Shown here: one piece after another, positions 14,116 to 20,575 of the stretch
Layout: the number at the start of each line of letters is the position of its first letter
How positions within the stretch are numbered: position 1 is the stretch's first letter
Origin: a virus
Reading direction: 5' to 3' (one strand)
Length of the DNA stretch: 27,094 bases
IMG/VR virus record: IMGVR_UViG_3300025674_000300
Location: 1-27,094 of that record
Program-made: the position numbers and the translations under genes
The notes under the pieces: model-generated
Seen by the model: only the letters and a program-made list of their open reading frames with translations
Database searches by the model: none
Told to the model about the DNA's origin: nothing

Positions 14116-14380
14116 GGTATATACTAAAGTAATAACCAAAGAAGCAAATAAAGAAGTAAACAGTAGTAGTAAACTACTATGGTTAACTACTTTAGTATTA
14201 CTTATGTTTATGGCTTCTAGCTGTACAACTCTAGAAGAACCAGAGGGTGTTTGTATTGACTACAAAAGTTTTAGGACAGTGGTCGAAGAGTGTACACCTT
14301 TGTATGGCCGATTAATCTGTATTGACAAAGAAAAGACCCGAGTGGTCTGCACTAGGAGGGAAGCAATTGACAGTGAATGA
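14099..14380 (+). CDS. Predicted early lipoprotein with four further Cys
   Basis: 93 residues. After a polar N-terminus of 25 residues comes a hydrophobic stretch (LLWLTTLVLLMFM, 26-38) and ASSC at 39-42, a lipobox-like site with C42 as the lipid acceptor. The mature part has C52, C65, C74 and C84, enough for two disulfides in the periplasm. The long polar N-terminus is unusual for a signal peptide, so a type II membrane protein is possible. GGAGGA lies before the ATG. Early position fits a superinfection-exclusion or envelope protein rather than a lysis spanin (inference). Confidence 0.65.
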   Translation: MIPSSKVYTKVITKEANKEVNSSSKLLWLTTLVLLMFMASSCTTLEEPEGVCIDYKSFRTVVEECTPLYGRLICIDKEKTRVVCTRREAIDSE

Positions 14381-14630
14381 AAAATCAGTCTATCTGGTAG
14401 ACGGTGGTGACTACAGTATATACTGCTTAGGGTACACACAAGCCCGTGTGATCACTAATGAGATCATGAGGCGTGACCCTTGGGGTGGTATACCGTTTGT
14501 CCTGAGTCAAGACTTTGATCTGTCCTTTGACGACAAGGGGAACGTAGTGATGACCAAGAACACGCTAGAGAAGATACTCAAGCTAGCTAGCGATGACCTA
14601 CCAAAGGCAACGGAGGATGACGACGAATGA
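14367..14630 (+). CDS. Small early protein, non-ATG start
   Basis: 87 residues from TTG at 14367, which lies six bases after the strong ribosome site AGGAGGG (14354-14360). GTG at 14373 is the alternative. An upstream in-frame TTG at 14322 has no ribosome site. The protein (VNEKSVYLVDGGDYSIYCLG, then YTQARVITNEIMRRDPWGGI, DFDLSFDDKGNVVMTKNTLE) is beta-rich then helical, with an acidic Asp/Glu end. Family not recognised. It overlaps the lipoprotein stop by fourteen bases. Confidence 0.6.
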   Translation: MTVNEKSVYLVDGGDYSIYCLGYTQARVITNEIMRRDPWGGIPFVLSQDFDLSFDDKGNVVMTKNTLEKILKLASDDLPKATEDDDE

Positions 14631-14824
14631 CATATCGGCAATTAATGGAGGTTTTACAGCGTATGCCTGAATGCTATCTAAAGCAACAGGTGACGTACCA
14701 ATCGTTTGATGAGGGGGAGCAGATCACAATCAACGCAACACGGGTGTCCTTCTTCTCTTACGAGTACAAGGACAACGACCCAAGTATACCAAAGGAAGGC
14801 AAATTCGTGTTAGCCTTTGACTGA
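14627..14824 (+). CDS. Small phage protein, function unknown
   Basis: 65 residues: a helical start (MTYRQLMEVLQRMPECYLKQ), then beta strands (QVTYQSFDEGEQITINATRV, KFVLAFD). The pattern TYRQLMEVLQRMP resembles short phage proteins with an initial helix that holds a beta sheet. The start overlaps the previous stop (ATGA). It is the last of the small early genes before the SSB promoter. Confidence 0.65.
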   Translation: MTYRQLMEVLQRMPECYLKQQVTYQSFDEGEQITINATRVSFFSYEYKDNDPSIPKEGKFVLAFD

Positions 14825-14830
14825 AAAGTG

Positions 14831-14839
14831 TGGTATAAT
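14831..14839 (+). promoter_or_regulatory. Extended -10 promoter before SSB
   Basis: TGG directly before a perfect TATAAT (14834-14839). No good -35 at the normal spacing. It lies about 60 bases before the SSB start, which has GGAG in its leader. A similar TGGTATAATAT occurs at 20078. Confidence 0.6.
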
Positions 14840-14897
14840 ATTAATATGTTCTGGCATTCGCTAGAGCTAAACCTAAGACGATAACGGAGATTATTCC

Positions 14898-15275
14898 ATG
14901 ACAGCAACAACAGTAGAAGGCGTAGTTAACTTCAGCAACCTAACCCAGCATGACGTGTTCAATGGGCAGGACACTGGAGCCTACTCCATGACCATCACAT
15001 TGTCGGAAGACGATGCAGCAGCACTGGCAGCTAGTGGTGTCAAGATTAAGGACTACCAAGGTAACAAACAGCGTAAGTTCAAGTCTCGCTATGAGATCAA
15101 GCGTTTTGATGCCGACGGTAACCCTTATGACGGCGAAGTGCCTTACAACTCCCGTGTACGCTTGAAGTACAAGCTGGGACAGCCTCACCCAGTTCACGGG
15201 GTAGCTACCTACCTTGAGGCAGTAAAAGTACTAGAGGAAGCTGAGTTTGAAGCTGGCGATGCCTCAGACTTCTAA
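14898..15275 (+). CDS. Single-stranded DNA-binding protein (T7 gp2.5-like)
   Basis: 125 residues. The core has an OB-fold-like strand pattern (GVVNFSNLTQHDVFNGQD, YSMTITLSEDDAAALAASGV, YEIKRFDADGNPYDGEVPYN). The C-terminus is acidic and ends in an aromatic residue (EEAEFEAGDASDF), like the gp2.5/SSB tail that contacts polymerase and helicase. Smaller than T7 gp2.5 (232). First gene of the replication cassette, directly followed by primase-helicase with a 17-base overlap. It coats ssDNA at the fork. Family identity rests on position and tail. Confidence 0.8.
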   Translation: MTATTVEGVVNFSNLTQHDVFNGQDTGAYSMTITLSEDDAAALAASGVKIKDYQGNKQRKFKSRYEIKRFDADGNPYDGEVPYNSRVRLKYKLGQPHPVHGVATYLEAVKVLEEAEFEAGDASDF

Positions 15276-16875
15276 GTTCCTAAGACACGAGGGTTGTCCG
15301 GAGTGTGGTTCTTCGGACGCCCTCGCTATTTATGACGACGGGGGTCAACATTGCTTTGGCTCCGGTTGTGACTATCACGTCAATGGTAATTCTAGTATGA
15401 CTACAGAAACACAGCTACCTAAAGCTACTGCCCTCTATATGGGTGGTGTAGTAGCGGCTATCCCCCAAAGGCGCATATCTCAGGACACTTGTGGGCGCTT
15501 TGGGGTCACCATTGAGTACTCAACCACAGGTGAAATACTAAAGCACTACTACCCCTACTACAACGTAGACACGGGGGACTTGAGTGCGGCTAAGGTGCGT
15601 GACGTACAGACAAAGAACTTCTACTCCACTGGTAACCCAGAGGGTGTGGGCTTCTTTGGACAGAAACAATGCACCAACAACAAGTACCTAACGATTACCG
15701 AAGGGGAGCTAGATGCCCTGTCGGTATATGAGATGTTCGGTAAGCAGTACGACGTAGTGTCGCTACGTGCCGGTGCTAACAATGCGGCCAAGGAAATCAA
15801 GGCGCAGTTAGAATGGCTAGAGACCTACGAAAACGTCGTCCTGTGTTTTGACAATGACAAAGCTGGTGAAGCGGCGTTGGACTCAGTCAAGGACTTATTC
15901 AGCCCTAATAAGCTGAAGATCTGTAGACTGCCAATGAAGGACGCCAGTGAGATGCTCATGGCTAACAAGGTCAAAGAGTTTGTACAAGCATGGTGGAACG
16001 CCAAGGTGTACAGACCTGACGGTATTGTAGCCGGTACAGACACTTGGGACAAACTGGTAGAGAAGCGTAACGTGAAGTCCATCCCTTACCCTTGGGAAGG
16101 TCTTAATCACATCACAAGGGGGCATAGACCTTATGAGCTTGTCACAATCACCAGCGGTAGTGGAATGGGGAAGTCCCAGTTCATTCGTGAGATCGAATTT
16201 GATCTATTACAACGATGTGACGGAAATATTGGAGTCCTTGCTCTTGAGGAAGATCTGGCCAGAACGACGCTTGGTATCATGTCGGTGGCAGCAAACAGGC
16301 CGTTACACTTGGAAGAGGACACTCCTGTCGACCAACTGCGACCATATTGGGAAAGCACGTTGGGAACAGGACGTTACTACCTATTCGACCATTGGGGGTC
16401 AACTTCGGCTGACAACCTGCTTGCCCGTGTTCGTTACATGGCAAAAGCCCTTGATTGTCGGTACGTCATACTGGATCATTTGTCCATCGTCGTTAGTAGT
16501 CAAGAGTCGGGAGACGAACGAAAAGCTATCGACGAGATAATGACCAAGCTGAGGACGCTGGTGGCTGAGACAGGTATCTGCCTGTTCCTCGTGTCACACC
16601 TTAGACGCTCCCAAGGGAAGGCACACGAGGACGGTGCTCAGATATCCTTGGGTGAGCTGAGGGGTAGCCAAGCGATTGCACAACTGTCCGACATAGTCAT
16701 TGGTATGGAACGGGATCAGCAACACGAGAATGAGGACATCAGGAACACTACTACGGTACGAGTACTGAAGAATCGTTACACAGGTGAAACTGGGCCAGCT
16801 TGTTGGTTAGCCTATGACCGTACCACCGGCAGACTGGCTGAAGTAGCTAATCCACACATCGGGGACGACTTTTGA
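15259..16875 (+). CDS. Primase-helicase (T7 gp4-like)
   Basis: 538 residues from the ATG at 15259; a TTG four codons earlier is possible. Zinc module: C13, C16, C32, C37 (CPEC and HCFGSGC). TOPRIM: E149 (ITEGELDAL) and DND at 198-200. RecA-like helicase: Walker A SGSGMGKS (299-306), E330/E331 (ALEED), Walker B YVILDH (402-407), and SHLRR with H447. The late region SLGELRGSQAIAQLSDIVIG closely follows T7 gp4. Full-length with all motifs, so it should both unwind DNA and make primers. Overlaps the SSB end and the polymerase start (TTTTGA). Confidence 0.95.
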   Translation: MPQTSKFLRHEGCPECGSSDALAIYDDGGQHCFGSGCDYHVNGNSSMTTETQLPKATALYMGGVVAAIPQRRISQDTCGRFGVTIEYSTTGEILKHYYPYYNVDTGDLSAAKVRDVQTKNFYSTGNPEGVGFFGQKQCTNNKYLTITEGELDALSVYEMFGKQYDVVSLRAGANNAAKEIKAQLEWLETYENVVLCFDNDKAGEAALDSVKDLFSPNKLKICRLPMKDASEMLMANKVKEFVQAWWNAKVYRPDGIVAGTDTWDKLVEKRNVKSIPYPWEGLNHITRGHRPYELVTITSGSGMGKSQFIREIEFDLLQRCDGNIGVLALEEDLARTTLGIMSVAANRPLHLEEDTPVDQLRPYWESTLGTGRYYLFDHWGSTSADNLLARVRYMAKALDCRYVILDHLSIVVSSQESGDERKAIDEIMTKLRTLVAETGICLFLVSHLRRSQGKAHEDGAQISLGELRGSQAIAQLSDIVIGMERDQQHENEDIRNTTTVRVLKNRYTGETGPACWLAYDRTTGRLAEVANPHIGDDF

Positions 16876-18506
16876 CAATCTACCTTGACTTAGAAGCCAA
16901 CGGCCTGACTCCTGACACCATTTGGTGTGTTGTTACCCGGGAAAATGGTGTGTCACAGGTACATACCAACCGTAACACCCTCTGTGAGGCTCTAGAAGGC
17001 TCTGTGAGCGTTTGTGGGCACAATCTAATAGGGTACGACCTCCCTGTGCTAAAACGTCTCTGGGGGCTTTCTGTGGCTCCTGAGAGGGTAGTAGACACAT
17101 TGGTACTTTCTAGGCTGTACGACCCAAGTCGACAGGGTGGGCACTCATTGAGGGCTTGGGGTGAGACACTGGGCTTCCCAAAGGGTGACCATAGTGACTG
17201 GTCGAAGCTGTCCACTGAGATGATTGACTACTGTATGCGGGACGTGGAGGTAACTGAAGCAGTACACAAGCAGTTAGTCAGAGACATGGCAGACTTCTCA
17301 CCGGAGTCCATTGAGTTGGAACACAAGGTGCAGTTTGCAATTCAACAACAGGAACGCAATGGTTGGTTGTTAGACCAAGGTTTAGCCCATGAGTTGTGTG
17401 CAACATTTAAGGAGAGAATGAATGAAATTGAAGAAGAACTACAGGCGAAGTTTCCGCCGATTGTCACTGAAAGGTGGTCTGAGAAAACTGGCAAGCGCCT
17501 CAAAGACAGCGTCGAAGTCTTTAATGTGGGGTCTCGTCAACAGATTGCCAAGAGGCTCTCGGGGCTTGGTGTACGGTTTGATAAAGTCACGGACAAGGGC
17601 AATCCCATTGTCGATGAGGCTGTACTAGATACGATTGATCTACCAGAAGCTAGAGTCATTAGTGAGTACTTGATGCTACAGAAACGATACGCACAGGTTA
17701 ACTCATGGCTAGAGCACGTAAAGGAGGACGGTAGAGTCCACGGTCGTGTCATTAGTAATGGCGCTGTCACTGGACGTATGACACACCAGAGTCCCAACAT
17801 GGCACAAGTACCAGCAAGCCACAGCCCATACGGGCATGAGTGTCGCTCCTGCTGGACTGTACCAGAGGGTAAAAAATTAGTCGGGTTTGACGCTAGTGGC
17901 CTTGAGCTACGTATGCTAGCCCATTACATGAACGACAAGGAGTTTACTGATGTCCTCCTCACTGACGACATTCATACAAGAAATCAAATGGCTGCAGGGC
18001 TTGAAACAAGACCTCAAGCAAAGACTTTCATCTACGCTTTCCTATACGGAGCAGGAGATGCAAAAATTGGAACTATCGTTGGAGGAAGCGCAAGAGACGG
18101 GGCAGACCTTAAGCAACGATTTCTACGAAACACACCTTCTCTTGAAAGTCTACGAGAACGCGTTATTAGAGCATCTGGGCGCGGGTATCTCACAGGACTT
18201 GATGGTAGAAAGCTTCGAGTTCGATCTGAACACGCGGCACTAAACACACTACTACAGGCTGCTGGCGCTATCGTAATGAAGAAAGCATTGGTCATCTTGG
18301 ACGACTACGCACAGCAGTGGAACCTTGACTACAAACTAATAGGGAACATACACGATGAGGTACAATCGGAGGTGGCTACAGACCAAGCAGAGAAGTACGG
18401 TTGGCTTGCAGTCGAATGCCTCAAGGCGGCAGGTGTGGAGTTTAACCTCAGATGCCCCCTTGACGGAGAGTACAAAGTTGGTACAACATGGGCAGAGACA
18501 CACTGA
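16872..18506 (+). CDS. Family-A DNA polymerase with 3'-5' exonuclease
   Basis: 544 residues, TTG start overlapping the primase-helicase stop. Exonuclease residues: D6, E8 (YLDLEANGL), N51/D56 (GHNLIGYDLP), Y120/D124 (YCMRD). Polymerase motif A D340 (VGFDASGLELR), motif B K384 and Y388 (KTFIYAFLYGAG), motif C H494-D495-E496. Y388 is the O-helix Tyr as in T7, a residue linked with fast synthesis. It is 160 residues shorter than T7 gp5; the stretch where T7 carries its thioredoxin-binding insertion is only about 25 residues here (198-222), so that processivity loop seems absent. Confidence 0.95.
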   Translation: MTIYLDLEANGLTPDTIWCVVTRENGVSQVHTNRNTLCEALEGSVSVCGHNLIGYDLPVLKRLWGLSVAPERVVDTLVLSRLYDPSRQGGHSLRAWGETLGFPKGDHSDWSKLSTEMIDYCMRDVEVTEAVHKQLVRDMADFSPESIELEHKVQFAIQQQERNGWLLDQGLAHELCATFKERMNEIEEELQAKFPPIVTERWSEKTGKRLKDSVEVFNVGSRQQIAKRLSGLGVRFDKVTDKGNPIVDEAVLDTIDLPEARVISEYLMLQKRYAQVNSWLEHVKEDGRVHGRVISNGAVTGRMTHQSPNMAQVPASHSPYGHECRSCWTVPEGKKLVGFDASGLELRMLAHYMNDKEFTDVLLTDDIHTRNQMAAGLETRPQAKTFIYAFLYGAGDAKIGTIVGGSARDGADLKQRFLRNTPSLESLRERVIRASGRGYLTGLDGRKLRVRSEHAALNTLLQAAGAIVMKKALVILDDYAQQWNLDYKLIGNIHDEVQSEVATDQAEKYGWLAVECLKAAGVEFNLRCPLDGEYKVGTTWAETH

Positions 18507-18922
18507 TGGAACAGATCAGTTTTCTAGAGGATGACCATTACGACTTAGGGGACGGAGTAAAGCAGTGTAGTAAGTGTCAACACACACTACCACTGCAAGC
18601 ATTCTCCCGACATTCAGGAGGCAACTACCTAAGACCAGAGTGTAAAAAGTGTAACAACGAGTTGAGTAAGGTACGCGAGAGGCTGAAAGAACAGTACGGC
18701 TCTGCACCTGACAACTACACCTGTCCGATCTGCTTAGGCAACGAAGAAGCAGTACAAGGAAGGGGCAACACAAAGAACGGCGCTTGGGTCTTAGATCACT
18801 GCCACGAAACAGAGGAGTTCAGAGGATGGCTTTGTCACAAATGTAACAGATCGTTAGGAGGTTTCGATGATGACATAACTATGTTACAAAGAGCAATTAA
18901 ATACCTAGAGGAATCGGAATGA
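18506..18922 (+). CDS. Recombination endonuclease VII-like
   Basis: 138 residues from the ATG at 18506, which overlaps the polymerase stop (TGATG). An earlier ATG at 18488 lies inside the polymerase gene without a well-placed ribosome site. Zinc pairs C21/C24 with C46/C49, and C73/C76 with C110/C113. The catalytic motif LDHCHETEEFRGWLCHKCNR, then SLGGFDDD, is the endonuclease VII (HNH-type) signature. The family resolves branched DNA and Holliday junctions. It pairs here with a second resolvase (endonuclease I) downstream. Confidence 0.9.
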   Translation: MEQISFLEDDHYDLGDGVKQCSKCQHTLPLQAFSRHSGGNYLRPECKKCNNELSKVRERLKEQYGSAPDNYTCPICLGNEEAVQGRGNTKNGAWVLDHCHETEEFRGWLCHKCNRSLGGFDDDITMLQRAIKYLEESE

Positions 18923-19785
18923 AAAACATATACACATTAGTCGACGACATCTACCAACTGGTATCTACAAAAGAGCCAGCAGAAGGTGTAGACATAGAAG
19001 AGTGCATTGAGCAGTTTGGCGAAGGTGTCAAACGTCTGATGCGACACGAGTTCTTAGAGAAACGAGACGACACCCGAAAGTTGCGTATGTCTAACATCGG
19101 GCGTGAGGATCGCTATCTGTGGAACTTGTACAACGATGTAGAGCAGACAGACGAGATACAGCCACACACGTATGTCAAGTTCCTCTACGGTCATCTTATT
19201 GAAGAGATGCTACTATTCTTAACCAGAGCAGCAGGACACGAGGTTACTGATGAGCAGAAGAAGTGTGAAGTCAATGGTATTACAGGTTCTATGGACTGTA
19301 AGATTGATGGCATCGTCACAGATGTTAAGTCTGTGTCAACTTATGGGTTCAGGAAATTCAAAGACGGCACTTTGGCTTATGATGACCCGTTTGGATATGT
19401 CGCACAAATTAAGGGATATGCGTACTCAGAGGGTGCTACAAAGTTTGGATGGTTAGCCATGGACAAACAGAACGGACACCTGACGTACCTGATGTACGAC
19501 ACAGAGGACACTCAAGCCCCTGTGTATGACTTGATTAGCTTTGACATCAAGGAGCGCATCGATCACGTAAAAAAGCTAGTGGAGCTTCCGACCCCACCCG
19601 GCGTATGCTACGAGCCTATCGCCGATGGAAAGAGTGGAAACCAGAAACTCGCCGTCGGATGCTCTTACTGTTCTTACAAAAAGGAATGCTGGCCTTCCGT
19701 TCGCGCCTTCGCATATTCTTCAGGCCCAAGATACTTAGTGGAGGTAGTCAATGAGCCGAAGGTCCAAGAGATCACGCTTTCGTAG
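18919..19785 (+). CDS. RecB/Cas4-like PD-(D/E)XK exonuclease
   Basis: 288 residues. Nuclease motifs: HLIEEMLL (E95/E96), KIDGI (D130), TDVKS (D135, K137) and QIKGYAY (Q163), the PD-(D/E)XK set of RecB-type exonucleases. Near the C-terminus C230, C248, C251 and C257 (GCSYCSYKKECWP) could hold an iron-sulfur cluster or zinc as in Cas4 and AddB. An early segment MSNIGREDRYLWNLY resembles the Cas4 N-terminal motif without its Cys. It probably digests DNA ends for recombination or host DNA degradation, where T7 uses gp6. Overlaps the previous stop by four bases. Confidence 0.85.
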   Translation: MKNIYTLVDDIYQLVSTKEPAEGVDIEECIEQFGEGVKRLMRHEFLEKRDDTRKLRMSNIGREDRYLWNLYNDVEQTDEIQPHTYVKFLYGHLIEEMLLFLTRAAGHEVTDEQKKCEVNGITGSMDCKIDGIVTDVKSVSTYGFRKFKDGTLAYDDPFGYVAQIKGYAYSEGATKFGWLAMDKQNGHLTYLMYDTEDTQAPVYDLISFDIKERIDHVKKLVELPTPPGVCYEPIADGKSGNQKLAVGCSYCSYKKECWPSVRAFAYSSGPRYLVEVVNEPKVQEITLS

Positions 19786-20140
19786 TACGTTTGAAGAAGA
19801 CGTAGCGAAGATACTAAAGGGGTTTGACTATGAACCGTTCACTGTTCCATACACTATTGAGCGTAACTATCGTCCTGACTTTGTTCATCGGTCTTCTGGT
19901 GTTCTTGTTGAGTGCAAGGGATTCTTCAGAGAAGGAGACACAAAGAAGTACACCAGCATACGAGACAGTTTGCCCGAAGACCAGCAACTGGTGTTTGTTC
20001 TGATGCAACCAAACAAGAAGATACGCAAGGGGGCTAAAATGACTATGTCTCAATGGTGTGACAAAGAAGGAATTTTATGGTATAATATAGATACACTACA
20101 GGAGTTGATTGATTATGTCACTAACACTAGAGGAAATTAA
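19751..20140 (+). CDS. Endonuclease I, Holliday junction resolvase (T7 gp3-like)
   Basis: 129 residues. FRSTFEEDVAKIL (E15 or E16), RPDF (D43) and VLVECKGFF (E54, K56) match the T7 endonuclease I active site (E20, D55, E65, K67). The segment MTMSQWCDKEGILWY parallels the T7 C-terminal part. The domain-swapped dimer known for T7 resolves branched DNA and degrades host DNA. It overlaps the exonuclease gene by 35 bases. T7 gp3 has 149 residues, so the length is close. The promoter for the next genes lies inside its 3' end. Confidence 0.9.
   Translation: MSRRSKRSRFRSTFEEDVAKILKGFDYEPFTVPYTIERNYRPDFVHRSSGVLVECKGFFREGDTKKYTSIRDSLPEDQQLVFVLMQPNKKIRKGAKMTMSQWCDKEGILWYNIDTLQELIDYVTNTRGN
20058..20086 (+). 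promoter_or_regulatory. Rightward sigma70 promoter inside endonuclease I gene
   Basis: GTGACA (20058-20063), 17-base spacer, TATAAT (20081-20086) preceded by TGG (extended -10). Predicted to transcribe the acidic protein, DUF3310 and ribonucleotide reductase genes. Shares TGGTATAATAT with the SSB promoter. Confidence 0.7.
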
Positions 20141-20291
20141 GGAGCGCCTCTTGAAAACCTATGACCCTGACGACCTTCTGGAGGCTTTGGAGATCACCTC
20201 AGAAGAACTACTAGACAGGTTTGAAGACAAGTTGATCAACAGGTTAGACATCTTTGAGGAAGAGCTAGAGGAGGAAGACGATGAGTATTGA
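20115..20291 (+). CDS. Small acidic helical protein
   Basis: 58 residues from the ATG at 20115, with GGAG ten bases before; an earlier TTG adds two residues only. MSLTLEEIKERLLKTYDPDD, then LLEALEITSEELLDRFEDKL, ending EEELEEEDDEY. Highly acidic helix-turn-helix-like layout (a LEEI-RLL-DPDDLLE-L-I-EELL pattern) that recurs in phages of aquatic bacteria, function unknown. The first gene after the internal promoter. Overlaps the endonuclease I stop by 26 bases and the next start by eleven. Confidence 0.75.
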   Translation: MSLTLEEIKERLLKTYDPDDLLEALEITSEELLDRFEDKLINRLDIFEEELEEEDDEY

Positions 20292-20574
20292 TGATGCAAC
20301 TCCTGCTGAGTGGGATACTTTAGTTGAGTTGGGTAAACTGTCTGTACGAAAAACAGACAATGCAGACCCGGTGGAAAAACCAGATCATTATAACAAAGGA
20401 GCAATCGAAGCAATAGAAGCAATCAAGGCGTCCATGCCAGACCATGAGTTCAATGGATATCTGAAGGGCAACGCATTGAAGTACTTGTGGCGCTACGACT
20501 ACAAAGGAAAGCCAGTGGAAGACTTACGTAAGTGTCGCTGGTACATTGAACGACTAATCAAGGAACTAACTTAA
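20281..20574 (+). CDS. DUF3310-family protein (nucleotide-kinase-like)
   Basis: 97 residues. The C-terminal two thirds, PVEKPDHYNKGAIEAIEAIK, then GYLKGNALKYLWRYDYKGKP and DLRKCRWYIERLIKEL, match DUF3310 (HY-KG-IE-I-, KGN-LKYLWR, D--K--WY---L). This family is widely annotated as phage nucleotide kinase-like but activity is not proven. Start ATG follows GAGGAAG. It sits directly before the ribonucleotide reductase, which supports a link with nucleotide metabolism. Confidence 0.85.
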   Translation: MSIDDATPAEWDTLVELGKLSVRKTDNADPVEKPDHYNKGAIEAIEAIKASMPDHEFNGYLKGNALKYLWRYDYKGKPVEDLRKCRWYIERLIKELT

Positions 20575-20575
20575 T

